Below, piece after piece: positions 44,475 through 53,839 of a stretch of 64,000 bases of DNA (its first letter is position 1; every line of letters starts with the position of its first letter). The DNA comes from Brevibacillus brevis. GTDB taxonomy: Bacteria; Bacillota; Bacilli; Brevibacillales; Brevibacillaceae. The translations under genes and the position numbers were made by a program. Location: the NCBI RefSeq assembly GCF_001039275.2, contig NZ_CP030117.1, positions 4,744,501 to 4,808,500 of the forward strand, written 5' to 3'. The notes beneath the pieces are model-generated. The model ran no database searches. It was not told the DNA's origin and worked only from the letters and a program-made list of their open reading frames with translations.

Positions 44475-45335
44475 TCATTGGGAGGCAGCCCCTACCATAA
44501 ACCATTCGAGAGCTTCTGAAAATGCATGAGGAAGCTCTGACACCTGGAGGAAGGTACACATCTCGCTTACGATCCGTTCTCTGTTTTGCCCGTATTGCTC
44601 TGTGAGCAGAGCTAGCTGCTCCCAATCTCTAAGTTCCTTTTGAAAGGCAGCTCGATCCAATGGCCGGCCGTGCGATTCCACGAAAAGGGTTGCTTCAGAC
44701 TGGTACGCTTGCTTCAATACGCGCAGAAAACGGGAGGCTGTATAACTGCGCGGTCCGCCATAGACAGAGGGACCCAAAGCATCTCCCAGGAACAGCGTTT
44801 GATCCTCTTTTACGTACACATAGCACGAATCTTCCGAATGATCTCCTCCGACACGGTTCACCTGACATGTCACGCCACCAAGGTCAATCGTGATCGATTC
44901 ATCGAATAGGATATCCGGCTCGACTATTCGGATCAAGTCCCGGTTCATTCCGTACTCTTTTCTGATGTTCGCCATCGTGCTGGGATTGATGATCTTCTCC
45001 TTACAGAGCTGTTCCATGACTTCATCCGACCATTCCAGCCCCATCAGTTTGCTCAATGAATGTGCGGTTTTTGCCTGTGCGATGGTAGGTAAATCCCATG
45101 CTGACATTCCGAATGTATGATCCCAGTGCCAATGAGTCAGTATGAGCAGATCTGGAAGACGAACGCCCAGCCTTTGCAACTCCTGACGAAACAACGCGGC
45201 ATGCGCCGGTGAATTTCCAGCATCAATCAAGAGGGTTTTTCTGGCCCCTGTAATGGCTGCTAGGATGGGGCGATCCGTGTCATGACTTGCATGCATAATC
45301 AAGATATGCTCGGTAATCTGTTCGATCGTGGACAT
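44475..45335 (-). CDS. MBL-fold metallo-hydrolase
   Basis: The start is ATG 45335 after GGGGAGAAGGAA. The 286-aa protein carries the metallo-beta-lactamase fold: LLIDAGNSPAH, the zinc motif THWHWDHTFGM, VNRVGGDHSEDSCYVYV and FLGDALGPSV with the bridging aspartate. A helical C-terminus follows. Substrates in this superfamily range from thioesters to lactones; nothing fixes the choice here. The region to its left (44224-44474) holds no convincing gene. Confidence 0.92.
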   Translation of the reverse strand: MSTIEQITEHILIMHASHDTDRPILAAITGARKTLLIDAGNSPAHAALFRQELQRLGVRLPDLLILTHWHWDHTFGMSAWDLPTIAQAKTAHSLSKLMGLEWSDEVMEQLCKEKIINPSTMANIRKEYGMNRDLIRIVEPDILFDESITIDLGGVTCQVNRVGGDHSEDSCYVYVKEDQTLFLGDALGPSVYGGPRSYTASRFLRVLKQAYQSEATLFVESHGRPLDRAAFQKELRDWEQLALLTEQYGQNRERIVSEMCTFLQVSELPHAFSEALEWFMVGAASQ

Positions 45336-45592
45336 TTCCTTCTCCCCTTTCCAAATACGCCAATGTAATTTTCTCTCTACAGAATGACTCAGCAATATTT
45401 TCCATGTTATCACACAACACTTCCCCCTCGCACAAACAAAAAACGCCCGTGCTACCAGGCGGTTTTGTAGATATCCCGTGAATTACCCGTACGTTAGTTG
45501 TCATTCGGCACTGGGTGGAGGGTAAAAGAAAAACCTTGAGGAAGTGGTTTCCCCAAGGTCAAATATTGCACTAATTTAAAAATCGTAAAAGT

Positions 45593-46159
45593 TTAGAAAT
45601 GGTCATTGTATAACTCTTGCTGCTGTTCCTCTGCAATGGTCTGTAGGTCATATGCGTTAATGCGAAATAACTGATAATCGCCCATCTCCGTTTTTTTTGC
45701 GGCGAGCTTACTTAGAAATTTCGGGGAGCCTTCGTTTTCTTCATCGTAAACTAACAAGATACCGTCTGAATTGGATAGCAAGAATTTGTCTTTCTCTCCA
45801 AGCTGCCAAACTCCCTGATAAGGTGTTTGATAGACACTATTGATATAGTCGGCTTGCGTCACAATATTTCGGTAGTAATCCTGGGTTTCTTCTTTCCACT
45901 TTTCCTCTTGATGCAAAAACGGAGTAATTACCGCCAGTTTTAGATGTGGATACTCCTTTTTCAATTCCAGAACAGTTTCGGCTGTCCACATTTCTACCCC
46001 GAGTTGACCTGATATGATGACCCATTCCAAATCTTCCTCAAGGAATCTTACGAGTTCTCGCTTTAATGCTTTCTTAATAATAGCTAACCCCGGATTTTTT
46101 TCATTGAAAATGCCAAGCTCGTGAGCCTTGTATCCTGAAACAAATAAACGTTTTAACAT
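45593..46159 (-). CDS. ypsA: YpsA/DUF1273-family SLOG protein
   Basis: This 188-aa protein of normal length starts MLKRLFVSGYKAHELGIF and continues with ISGQLGVEMWTAE and a DGILLVYDEENEGSP segment, all typical of YpsA. The SLOG fold binds nucleotides or related ligands. In Bacillus YpsA affects cell division and stress. It follows AGGTGGC. The gene stands alone between two non-coding stretches. The molecular function is not settled in the family. Confidence 0.9.
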   Translation of the reverse strand: MLKRLFVSGYKAHELGIFNEKNPGLAIIKKALKRELVRFLEEDLEWVIISGQLGVEMWTAETVLELKKEYPHLKLAVITPFLHQEEKWKEETQDYYRNIVTQADYINSVYQTPYQGVWQLGEKDKFLLSNSDGILLVYDEENEGSPKFLSKLAAKKTEMGDYQLFRINAYDLQTIAEEQQQELYNDHF

Positions 46160-46638
46160 GTTGCCACCTCTAGTTCAAAAGAACTCTAGCAAAAGATAGA
46201 TTTCTTTTCACTCGCTGTCTATACATTCGTGTTCCGTCTCATATTTTTCTTATATTATCACAAATTGAAACGACTCAGGATAGATGATTCGTTTGCTTCA
46301 CATTTTAAACACCCGTGAACTACCATCCGGTATCGGGTGTATTCCTCTTCGGTGTTATTCGCCCACCAGACAGGATAAAAAATACGAACGCTCATCATAA
46401 AACCCGAAGCACACGTTAAGTCATTGCTGTTCATCATGCATCCCACACTGACGCAACGAAAAATTTTACCAAGCACAATACATACGCTGATTGAATATGA
46501 TTGTTATGTGAAACAGTCAGTGTGTACGCTCGCTGGATTTCTTTGGACTAAAGGGTGAAACTTAAGAAATAGTAGTTTACAGTCTCACCTCACACCGATA
46601 TGTAAGAGCAACTACTTGTTAGGTGGGGGGAAGAGTAG
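46160..46638. other. Intergenic region, no supported gene
   Basis: About 480 bases without a convincing coding region. A minus-strand frame of 72 codons (46258-46476) has only weak initiation signals. No terminator or repeat of note was seen. Confidence 0.4.
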
Positions 46639-47061
46639 ATGGATTCTTCAGCAAATGGCGAAAAAAAGAAGCAGTCTACCAATGGTTCATCAAATAACGA
46701 AAAAAAGAAGCAGTCTACTAACGGTTCATCAAATAACGAAAAAAAGAAGCAGTCTACTAACGGTTCATCAAATAACGAAAAAAAGAAGCCAACAACCAAT
46801 AATCAATCGGCCTTACAATGCCTAACGGGCCCAAATTTAGAAATCCTCGTGGCTGTTCTTCTTTTAACTGGAAAGTTAAGAGTGGATTCTGTTCAATTGT
46901 TTAGACAAGCTACAATGATTGTCGGCTTAACAGGAGAGTTCATTACACTTAGCGATCTCAACAATAAAAACGTCGATAATATGCTGAAATTTCTTAATGA
47001 CAACGGGAACATGACCGTAGATGATATCATTTCGGCTCTTAAAAAGAAAATGAATAACTAA
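46639..47061 (+). CDS. Small protein with tandem 13-residue repeats
   Basis: ATG 46639 follows AGGTGGGGGG. The 140-aa product begins with about four copies of a unit NGSSNNEKKKQST, encoded by nearly identical 39-base repeats. The C-terminal 85 residues form a separate domain with two hydrophobic or helical segments (LEILVAVLLLTGKLRV, LFRQATMIVGLTGEF), ending in DDIISALKKKMNN. I do not recognise the family. The low-complexity basic N-terminus recalls spore-surface proteins, and a short hydrophobic peptide gene follows at 47097. Function unknown. Confidence 0.65.
   Translation: MDSSANGEKKKQSTNGSSNNEKKKQSTNGSSNNEKKKQSTNGSSNNEKKKPTTNNQSALQCLTGPNLEILVAVLLLTGKLRVDSVQLFRQATMIVGLTGEFITLSDLNNKNVDNMLKFLNDNGNMTVDDIISALKKKMNN
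46645..46795 (+). repeat. 39-base tandem repeats inside the gene at 46639
   Basis: Three close copies and one diverged copy of a 39-base unit lie in tandem. Two neighbouring copies are identical over nearly their whole length, which suggests recent slippage or recombination. Confidence 0.75.
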
Positions 47062-47096
47062 TGAGTTTTTAAGAAAGGAATGAGGTGAATTCGATA

Positions 47097-47216
47097 ATGA
47101 AAAATTTTGATGGTGCAAGTTTTTCAGAATCAGTATTATTCATTATTTTACTTGCATTGCTGCTATTTGGTTCAACTGATATTGCTGGTCTTTCCGCTCA
47201 GCCTACAAAGGCCTAG
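47097..47216 (+). CDS. 39-aa hydrophobic peptide, possibly YjcZ-like
   Basis: ATG 47097 lies after GAGGTGAATTC. The 39-aa product is MKNFDGASFSESVLF followed by a hydrophobic core IILLALLLFGSTDIAG and a short tail. The form resembles small YjcZ/sporulation-type peptides of Bacilli, which also pair a short polar start with one membrane segment. It follows the repeat gene by 35 bases, so the two may be co-transcribed. Confidence is moderate because of its size. Confidence 0.5.
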   Translation: MKNFDGASFSESVLFIILLALLLFGSTDIAGLSAQPTKA

Positions 47217-47332
47217 AGAACGTTGTATACCCACATTCCCCCCGTGCCTTCTCCTTTAAAACTGGTGGGACTAAAAAAGCGACCGTGTTTAGCGGAAAGT
47301 TTATAGGCACTTCGAAAAGTTTAAGCATGCAA

Positions 47333-47364
47333 AAAGCCGGATTACCGCGGGGTAATTCGGCTTT
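47333..47364. terminator. Intrinsic terminator after the small-peptide gene
   Basis: AAAGCCGGATTACC pairs with GGTAATTCGGCTTT around GCGG, with one mismatch. The minus-strand U-tract is stronger than the plus-strand one. Confidence 0.65.
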
Positions 47365-47479
47365 ATAACTATCACGAGTTCTAAGCCACGGACATATGTT
47401 TCATGTAAGGCAATCCTTTCTGGATTTCCCCTCCCGAATAAATTCATTCTACCTACTCTTTGACCTTACTTGATAATAG

Positions 47480-47623
47480 TGTTGTGGCTTTACGAATTCT
47501 GTACGGGATATTTTAACTCATGTAGCATTGCATGGTCAGTATCATCGAGGACAGATTAACTCACGACTTCGAGCAGTTGGTATTGAACCAGTTAATGTTG
47601 ACTTTATTACATTTGTGAGATAA
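47480..47623 (+). pseudogene. 3' fragment of a DinB-family gene
   Basis: The reading frame gives VRDILTHVALHGQYHRGQIN, then RLRAVGIEPVNVDFI, and a stop at 47621. HVALHGQYHRGQ is the metal-binding C-terminal motif of DinB/YfiT-like proteins. Upstream the frame is closed by a stop at 47477, and no N-terminal part is seen, so only the last 47 codons or so remain. It is a decayed remnant. Confidence 0.7.
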
Positions 47624-47793
47624 ATGATTCGGGTTCTCACCAGCTTTGTTGGTTCATCGGTACCTTATAAACGTAGAATGATCATTGTGATTGTTCTTTC
47701 AAGATGTCACAACAGTTATCTCAGAACGAATAACCGCCTATCGAAAGGATACGGGCTTTCGCACACACCAAACTTATAAATTCCTATCTGCTG
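47624..47793. other. Intergenic remnant without recognisable gene
   Basis: Between the DinB fragment and the terminator no frame with support is visible. The stretch may be further remnant sequence. Confidence 0.4.
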
Positions 47794-47821
47794 AAAAAGG
47801 GCCCTTATAAGGCCCTTTTTT
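47794..47821. terminator. Bidirectional terminator at the end of the purine operon
   Basis: AAAAAGGGCC pairs perfectly with GGCCCTTTTT around CTTATAA. U-tracts exist in both directions; it ends the operon that stops at 47856. Confidence 0.88.
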
Positions 47822-47855
47822 CATGCTCCGAACATCCGTATTTGTCGTCTGCTAT

Positions 47856-48308
47856 TTAGTCTTTGTTCAGCCGATGAAAGTGGGTAAACAACTGATCGCA
47901 GTCCTCACGCTTCTCCACTTTGATCATGTTCAAAACACTCTTATCCTTACCGGAAAAATAGTCGCGAAGATGCTTATCCGAAAAACCGTTCTCATGTGCA
48001 TCCTCCGCAGTCGAGCAGTAATGAACGACCTTGATGCCAGACCAAATGATGGCACCAACGCACATCGGGCAAGGCTCGCAAGTCGCATAAATTTCGCAGC
48101 CTGTCAAATCCATCGTGCCCAGCGTCTTGCACGCTTCGCGAATGGCTACCATCTCTGCGTGCTGAGACGGGTCCATATCTGCCATCATGCGATTGCTGCA
48201 AACGGCGATGATCTCGTCCCCTTTCACGACAACCGCTCCAAAAGGTCCGCCGAGCTTGTTGTTTATGCCTTCCATCGTTTTTTTCACTGCCAGCTTCATG
48301 TAATCCAT
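47856..48308 (-). CDS. guaD: Guanine deaminase-like nucleoside deaminase
   Basis: This 150-aa zinc deaminase has the motifs QHAEMVAIREACK and ATCEPCPMCVGAI, with His, Glu and two Cys for zinc and proton transfer. Length and N-terminus (YMKLAVKKTMEGINNKLGGPFGAVVV) fit the small Bacillus-type guanine deaminase. It would convert guanine to xanthine. Its place at the end of a purine/carbamoyl-phosphate operon supports that call. Other cytosine or adenosine deaminase relatives share the motifs but fit the context less well. Confidence 0.9.
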   Translation of the reverse strand: MDYMKLAVKKTMEGINNKLGGPFGAVVVKGDEIIAVCSNRMMADMDPSQHAEMVAIREACKTLGTMDLTGCEIYATCEPCPMCVGAIIWSGIKVVHYCSTAEDAHENGFSDKHLRDYFSGKDKSVLNMIKVEKREDCDQLFTHFHRLNKD

Positions 48309-48335
48309 TGCCTTGCATCCTCCCTTAAGAGGCCT

Positions 48336-49286
48336 TTATTTTACGATGTGTGTCCCTGCTTTGTTCGTAATCGCATCCTTTAAGCTCTCCGGGTTCGTAA
48401 TGATTACGCTTGAACCGTTTTTCTCCAAAAAGCTCAGGCTGGCCTCAATTTTTGGCAGCATGCTGCCTTTTGCGAAATGCTCTTCACGAACGTATTGCTT
48501 TGTTTCCTCTACCGTAATGCGCTCCAGTGCCTTTTGATTCGGCTTGCCGAAGTTAATGCATACCTGCGGAACACCTGTCGTGATGATCAATGTCTGTGCA
48601 TCGATTTGCTCTGCCAGCAAGCTGGTTGCAAAATCTTTGTCGATGACAGCATCAATCCCATCGTACGTATTTTCACCCGATTTCACAACCGGAATACCGC
48701 CGCCGCCAACAGCGACTACCACATATCCCGCTTCGATCAACGATTTGATTGCGTCTTTTTCCACGATATCGATTGGCTTTGGAGAAGGAACCACTCTTCT
48801 GTAGCCGCGACCAGAATCCTCGATAAATACCCAGTCCGGATGCTCTTTGCGCATCTCTTCCGCCTGCTCCAGCGTGAAGAAGGAGCCGACTGGCTTCGTT
48901 GGATTTTCGAAGTTCGGATCATCCTTGCTGACTTCTACCTGTGTGATGACGCTCGCAACCTTTTTGTTGATTCCTCTTTTGGCAAATTCGTTGGTGAGTG
49001 CTTGCTGGATTTGGTAGCCGATTCCGCCTTGCGTATCCGCCACGCAATTGACCAGCGGGATCGTAGGCATTCCGGACACTTCATTGGCGATTTCGCATCT
49101 TTGCAAAGCAAATCCAACCTGCGGTCCGTTGCCGTGCGTAACGACAACGTTGTACCCTTCTTGCACCATATCTGCAATATTTGCTGCGGTTTCACATACG
49201 GCTTCATACTGGTCTTGAATCGTGTTGCGACCATTATCCTTAACTAATGAGTTGCCGCCGATTGCAACAATAACGAGTTTTTCCAC
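48336..49286 (-). CDS. arcC: Carbamate kinase
   Basis: The 316-aa product starts with GTG at 49286 behind GGGAGAAG. Family motifs: VIVAIGGNSLVKDNGRNTI, then VVTHGNGPQVGFALQR, then VAVGGGGIPVV. It transfers phosphate between carbamoyl phosphate and ADP, giving ATP, ammonia and carbon dioxide. No arginine deiminase genes are present, so its carbamoyl phosphate probably comes from the FdrA-DUF1116-DUF2877 set upstream. In E. coli the matching kinase (AllK) works at that point. Confidence 0.96.
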   Translation of the reverse strand: MEKLVIVAIGGNSLVKDNGRNTIQDQYEAVCETAANIADMVQEGYNVVVTHGNGPQVGFALQRCEIANEVSGMPTIPLVNCVADTQGGIGYQIQQALTNEFAKRGINKKVASVITQVEVSKDDPNFENPTKPVGSFFTLEQAEEMRKEHPDWVFIEDSGRGYRRVVPSPKPIDIVEKDAIKSLIEAGYVVVAVGGGGIPVVKSGENTYDGIDAVIDKDFATSLLAEQIDAQTLIITTGVPQVCINFGKPNQKALERITVEETKQYVREEHFAKGSMLPKIEASLSFLEKNGSSVIITNPESLKDAITNKAGTHIVK

Positions 49287-49304
49287 TGGGCACTTCTCCC
49301 TTTG

Positions 49305-50792
49305 TTAAGATACTTTTGCAGTTGTTTCACTCTGCGTGATCGTGCTTGGCTTGTTCCATTTATAGCACAGCGCATACAAAACGCTGGATATGATCGACCC
49401 GCTAAGGAATGCGGACTTGCTGATGTTTGCCAATAGTGGCACATTTGGCAAGAAAGAGCCGGATAGCGTAATCAAGAAGCTGACGATCAATACGCCGCAT
49501 GCCACCATATTAATGCCGTTTTTGTATTCTCCGTTTTCACCTGGTTTTACGTAGATCGCAGATAAATCTAGCTTTCTCTTTCTTTCAATGAAGAAGCTGA
49601 CTAGCATGATCCCCGTAATTGGACCGTACATGGAGCCGATAAAACTATAGAACATATACAGCGCGGCCGTACCATTCACCAGCTTCCAAGGTAAAATGAC
49701 AGTCCCCAATACAGCGGTCAAGATAGCCGCTGATTTCACTGTAAACATTTTCGGAAGAAGCGCTGTCATTTGCAGTCCAGATGGAAGCAAATTTCCAAAC
49801 ACAACATAGCTCGTCGAACCTATATTCAGTGCCAGCAACAAGATAATGACGGCAACAGGATTCCCAATTTGATCAATGGCAGCGACGACATTAAAGTCTT
49901 TGATGCCAAACGCAATTTGCGTTCCAACCAACAATCCTACACACGTAATTCCAAACAGGATGTAGGATGCAATCATTCCAAGCGGCAGACCAATCATCGG
50001 AGCTTTCGGGTGTTTTGCCCTTTGCGTAAGGTCTGCAATATTTACAATCGGGCCACCCCAGTTCGATACCAATGCACTTACACATGCGATAAATACAAGC
50101 CAATTCTCCATCGGTTTGGCAGGAGCATAAGCAAAGATTGGACCAAATCCGCCAGCAACGCTGATCGCCCAAATCGCTGCACCTACAATGAAAATATAGA
50201 TGATCGGTGAAGACCATTTACTAAACAGACTGAGAATTTTCATTCCACCTAAAAATAATCCAACTGTAATGACCCAGAGGATCACATAAGAAAGCATGGT
50301 CGGGAAATCTAATCCGAGAAAATCAAAGCCTGGAACCATATTCATATAGCCAGGGAATATTTTCTCAAAAATGACATTAAAGGATTGTGCGCCAATAATT
50401 GTTTTTGTCCCAAAAAACACAACCCCAGCGATAAGCCCACGACATATAGCAGGAATGATCGAGCCTTTTACACCAAAGGAGCTGCGCAACAGCATCGAAT
50501 AGCCAATCCCGTACTTCTGTCCTGCATAGCCATTCAACACATAGCCAGCCGAAACAATCAAGGCAGCAATCATGACTGCCCACAAGACTTGCGGAACGGA
50601 TAATCCGAGGACAAAGAATCCGGCTACCGTCATGTACGACATGAGATTATGCACAGCGCCCATCCATACGGTCACGTAGTTAAAGGTGCCCCAATCTCGA
50701 TTTTCGGAAGTCTTTGGCAAAATATCGTCCGCGTATCCATAGGACTTGAATTCTTCATATGATTCCTTTACGTTTGCCTGTCCCATGTTCAT
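49305..50792 (-). CDS. NCS1-family purine/allantoin permease
   Basis: The 495-aa membrane protein has about 12 hydrophobic segments. NCS1 features are NYVTVWMGAVHNLMSYMTVAG near the start, and GGPIVNIADLTQRAKHP. It begins after GAGGAAGGTGA. It takes up a nucleobase or a related compound such as allantoin, cytosine or hydantoin by ion symport; the operon points to purines or allantoin. The relation to PucI/Fur-type transporters is by family only. Confidence 0.92.
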   Translation of the reverse strand: MNMGQANVKESYEEFKSYGYADDILPKTSENRDWGTFNYVTVWMGAVHNLMSYMTVAGFFVLGLSVPQVLWAVMIAALIVSAGYVLNGYAGQKYGIGYSMLLRSSFGVKGSIIPAICRGLIAGVVFFGTKTIIGAQSFNVIFEKIFPGYMNMVPGFDFLGLDFPTMLSYVILWVITVGLFLGGMKILSLFSKWSSPIIYIFIVGAAIWAISVAGGFGPIFAYAPAKPMENWLVFIACVSALVSNWGGPIVNIADLTQRAKHPKAPMIGLPLGMIASYILFGITCVGLLVGTQIAFGIKDFNVVAAIDQIGNPVAVIILLLALNIGSTSYVVFGNLLPSGLQMTALLPKMFTVKSAAILTAVLGTVILPWKLVNGTAALYMFYSFIGSMYGPITGIMLVSFFIERKRKLDLSAIYVKPGENGEYKNGINMVACGVLIVSFLITLSGSFLPNVPLLANISKSAFLSGSIISSVLYALCYKWNKPSTITQSETTAKVS

Positions 50793-50864
50793 TCACCTTC
50801 CTCATTCAACCCAGCTTTCGCAACCTTCTTTTGCTGCGAAAGCTGAGTCACCTAGGATGAAAAG

Positions 50865-52292
50865 CTATTCGCTAATCGTTTCCGTCACTGCGAGCAATGC
50901 CTTTTCAAAAGCTTCCATTGGCGGATACGTAATGCCCGCACCGATCATGCCGATGCCTGCGTCTTTATGCGCAATGGCGGTGTTGATAATCGGCAGAATG
51001 CCTGTTTGGATCACCTGACGAATATCGATTCCTGTCGGTACTCCGCTAAAGTCCAAGAGTGGAATCGTGACGTTTGGATTTTCTGCTGTCGTGATTTCTT
51101 TCATCGTGGTGGAGAATCCGATCGCTTCTTCAACCGTTCCGCCTACGAGCGCGACAATCGCTGGAGCTGCTGCCATCGCGAAGCCACCGATCCCATATGT
51201 TTCGGTGATCGCACTGTCCCCGATATCCAAGCCGGAATCCTCTGGCTTGTAGCCGGCAAACATCGGACCGATTACCTTTTGTGCTGGTCCAGTAAACCAT
51301 GTGTTGCCAGCCATACCGCTTACACGGATACCGAACTCTACGCCATTGCGCGCCATTGTGGTGACAATCGTGCTGTTCTCGATTCCATGTGCTGCATCCA
51401 GCGCGCATTTGCACATCGCCATCCATGTCGGACCAGAGAAGTAATCGCTGCTCGCTACGAAATCGAATACTTCGCGCTTTTGTTCTTTTGTGAATTCTGT
51501 CTCCAAAATGTACGGAGTCAGCGCTTGAATCAACAAGCTCGTACCTGCATTGTTGCGGTTGTGGCATTCGTCACCCATGTGCAGTGCTTGCGCCAGCATG
51601 AGACGCAGATCGATTTCACCTGCAATTTTCATCGCATCACGCAGCATCGGTCCCAATACATCGCGCATCCAGTTCAGACGAGCGATGACACTTTCATCGT
51701 TGGCACCCATGCGCAAAATTTTAGCCATTTGCTCACTGAGGTTGGTATAAGCGACGTTGCCATACGTTTTGTTTTTCACCACATGCATGAACATCGAAGC
51801 AGATGTGACACCTGCCATGGAACCTACGCAGTTGTGTTCGTGGCATGGAGAGAACGTGATCGCGCCAGACGCAGCTACCTGTTCAGCTTCCTCGATGTCT
51901 TTTGCCAAGCCCTCGAATACAATTGCGCCAGTTACGGCACCTTTCATCGCGCCGCACATTTTGTCCCATGTAATAGGTGGACCTGCGTGCAGAATCGTGG
52001 TTTTGGTCATGCCCGGTACTACATTGATCGCTTGGTCGAAGCCAACGAGCATCGGCTGGGAGTTGATGATACGCTCTACCGCCAGCTTGTTTGCCGCAGC
52101 GATTTTCTCAGCGACAGCAACGTTTTCCAGTCTGTCGAGAGCGTTGATCAGCTCAGGCTTTCCGCCGCCTGGTGGCTTCCAATCCAGATGAGACGCATTC
52201 GCATTTTGCTTGATGATATCGTCTTTGAAAAACTCGATCCCTACGTTGATCGCATGAATTTTCCCGTTAAACAGCTCGTTGATTTTGCTCAT
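50865..52292 (-). CDS. DUF1116 (YlbE/AllG-type) subunit of the oxamate carbamoyltransferase set
   Basis: This 475-aa protein has the YlbE/DUF1116 layout: ASHLDWKPPGGGKPELINAL near the start, FSPCHEHNCVGSMAGV and GDECHNRNNAGTSL in the middle, and TYPPMEAFEKAL at the end. In E. coli the YlbE-FdrA-YlbF trio was shown to form oxamate carbamoyltransferase (AllFGH), which splits oxalurate to oxamate and carbamoyl phosphate. The gene lies 2 bases after fdrA, supporting a complex. Function here rests on that family link. Confidence 0.9.
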   Translation of the reverse strand: MSKINELFNGKIHAINVGIEFFKDDIIKQNANASHLDWKPPGGGKPELINALDRLENVAVAEKIAAANKLAVERIINSQPMLVGFDQAINVVPGMTKTTILHAGPPITWDKMCGAMKGAVTGAIVFEGLAKDIEEAEQVAASGAITFSPCHEHNCVGSMAGVTSASMFMHVVKNKTYGNVAYTNLSEQMAKILRMGANDESVIARLNWMRDVLGPMLRDAMKIAGEIDLRLMLAQALHMGDECHNRNNAGTSLLIQALTPYILETEFTKEQKREVFDFVASSDYFSGPTWMAMCKCALDAAHGIENSTIVTTMARNGVEFGIRVSGMAGNTWFTGPAQKVIGPMFAGYKPEDSGLDIGDSAITETYGIGGFAMAAAPAIVALVGGTVEEAIGFSTTMKEITTAENPNVTIPLLDFSGVPTGIDIRQVIQTGILPIINTAIAHKDAGIGMIGAGITYPPMEAFEKALLAVTETISE

Positions 52293-52294
52293 GA

Positions 52295-53839
52295 TTATTC
52301 CCCTTTCGCAACAAATTCTCTAGCCAGAAGACCTGCATTCGTGCTGCTGCTTGCAATCGTTACGCCCGCATCCATCAGCTTCTTCACTTGTTCATCGAAG
52401 TTCGGTGTATCGAGGTCGGTTCCCAGCACGTAGCCCAGGATTTCCAGATGTCTGCCTTCCTTGGCAGCCTGCGCCTTTGCTTCGATGATCGCTGGCAGCA
52501 TCACGCCTACTGGATCTTCGTGGGAACCGAAGCCCAAGATGAAGTCCATCAGAATGACCCCAACGGAAGGATCTTTTGCTTCTTCCAAAAATCTTGCGAT
52601 GCGCGTGGAAGGATCGATCATCGGATGCGGCTTGCCATTTGTAAAGTCGTCATCACCCATGTCGAGGAAAGTGTGAGCCTTGCTCTCATGGATGTTTTTC
52701 AGCTTGTAATCTGCTTTCTTTTGGATGTTGCTGTATACGTCTTCATACTTGTCCATTGCGAGGTACATGGCTTCGTCGCACAGCGTACCACCACAGAACA
52801 GCCCGCGAACGTATTTTTGTTCAGGTGTCAGCTTTGCCCGGACTTCTTCAATCAGCGGCCAGTTGAGTGCGCGCTTGTTAAGCTCGTCTTCGTTGGCACC
52901 AGCCAGCACAACTGCTTTGATGGCTGCTTCCTTGCTCGTCTTGGCAAAATGTCCGCCTGCCTCGAGAACTGCTGTCTCTTCTCCACCAATGAAGTACACA
53001 ACCACAGGTTTTTTGCAGCTTTTCACTTGTGCCAACACTTTTTCCTGAACACTTGGTGCCGGCGGCTTGGAAATGAGCACGATGACCTTTGTCGCCTCAT
53101 CCTCTTCCAGTGCTTTGATTCCGTCGAGCATCATGATGCCGCCGACTTGCTCGGAGAGGTCGCGACCGCCTGTACCGATCAGCTGCGTGATACCGCCGCC
53201 GAAGTCGTGAATACGCACGCTTACCTCCTGGCTGCCTGTACCAGATGCACCTACGATCCCGATGTTGCCTTTTCTCACGGCGTTTCCGAAGCAAAGGGCC
53301 ACATTGCCGATAATCGCTGTACCGCAGTCAGGTCCCATCATCAAGAGGCCTTTTTCATGCGCGAATTGCTTGAGGGCGATTTCTTCCTCGATGCTTACAT
53401 TGTCGCTGAACAGCATGACGTGCAAATCGTTTTCCAATGCTTTTCTCGCTTCTCTCGCAGCGAATGCACCGTTTACCGAAATGACAGCGAGGTTTGCCTC
53501 TGGAATGCTGGCTGCCGCTGAATCAATCGTGGAGTATTTGATCTCCGTTGCTGATTTGCTGCCGCCTTTTTTCTTGAACAGTTCTTCGATAGCCATGAGA
53601 GCGCTCTCGCACAGCTCGTCTGTCGCTGCCTTCACCACGATCATCAAGTCACTCGTTTTCGCTGCTTCCAGCTCAGGTGTGAGCAAGCCTACGTTTTTCA
53701 ATACCTCTTTGTTCATGTCGGTGCCCATCGCGATAACCGCTTGTTCGACACCTTCAATTTGATTCGCTTTTGTGGATAGAGACATCAGGGATACCGAGTC
53801 AAAATACGTGCTTTGCTTGATTACGACTTTGGTAGACAT
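52295..53839 (-). CDS. fdrA: FdrA-type acyl-CoA-synthetase-like subunit
   Basis: The 514-aa protein resembles the succinyl-CoA synthetase alpha/beta fold: MGPDCGTAIIGNVALCFGN, then IGIVGASGTGSQEVSVRI, and ILMDFILGFGSHEDPVG. No CoA-ligase operon partners are present; instead the partners are DUF1116 and DUF2877 proteins, the FdrA-YlbE-YlbF set. It should be the catalytic or carrier subunit of oxamate carbamoyltransferase. It overlaps the upstream DUF2877 gene by 19 bases. Confidence 0.93.
   Translation of the reverse strand: MSTKVVIKQSTYFDSVSLMSLSTKANQIEGVEQAVIAMGTDMNKEVLKNVGLLTPELEAAKTSDLMIVVKAATDELCESALMAIEELFKKKGGSKSATEIKYSTIDSAAASIPEANLAVISVNGAFAAREARKALENDLHVMLFSDNVSIEEEIALKQFAHEKGLLMMGPDCGTAIIGNVALCFGNAVRKGNIGIVGASGTGSQEVSVRIHDFGGGITQLIGTGGRDLSEQVGGIMMLDGIKALEEDEATKVIVLISKPPAPSVQEKVLAQVKSCKKPVVVYFIGGEETAVLEAGGHFAKTSKEAAIKAVVLAGANEDELNKRALNWPLIEEVRAKLTPEQKYVRGLFCGGTLCDEAMYLAMDKYEDVYSNIQKKADYKLKNIHESKAHTFLDMGDDDFTNGKPHPMIDPSTRIARFLEEAKDPSVGVILMDFILGFGSHEDPVGVMLPAIIEAKAQAAKEGRHLEILGYVLGTDLDTPNFDEQVKKLMDAGVTIASSSTNAGLLAREFVAKGE

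Noticed and set aside
46258..46476. 72-codon minus-strand frame
   Set aside because: Only GTG or weakly placed ATG starts and no recognised family; left as intergenic.
46645..46795. Tandem repeats considered as a CRISPR array
   Set aside because: The units follow each other without unique spacers and keep the reading frame of a protein, so they are coding repeats.
50967..52433. A 488-codon plus-strand frame opposite the DUF1116 gene
   Set aside because: Same reason: the opposite strand carries a well supported gene in an operon, and the frame is Cys/His/Arg rich.
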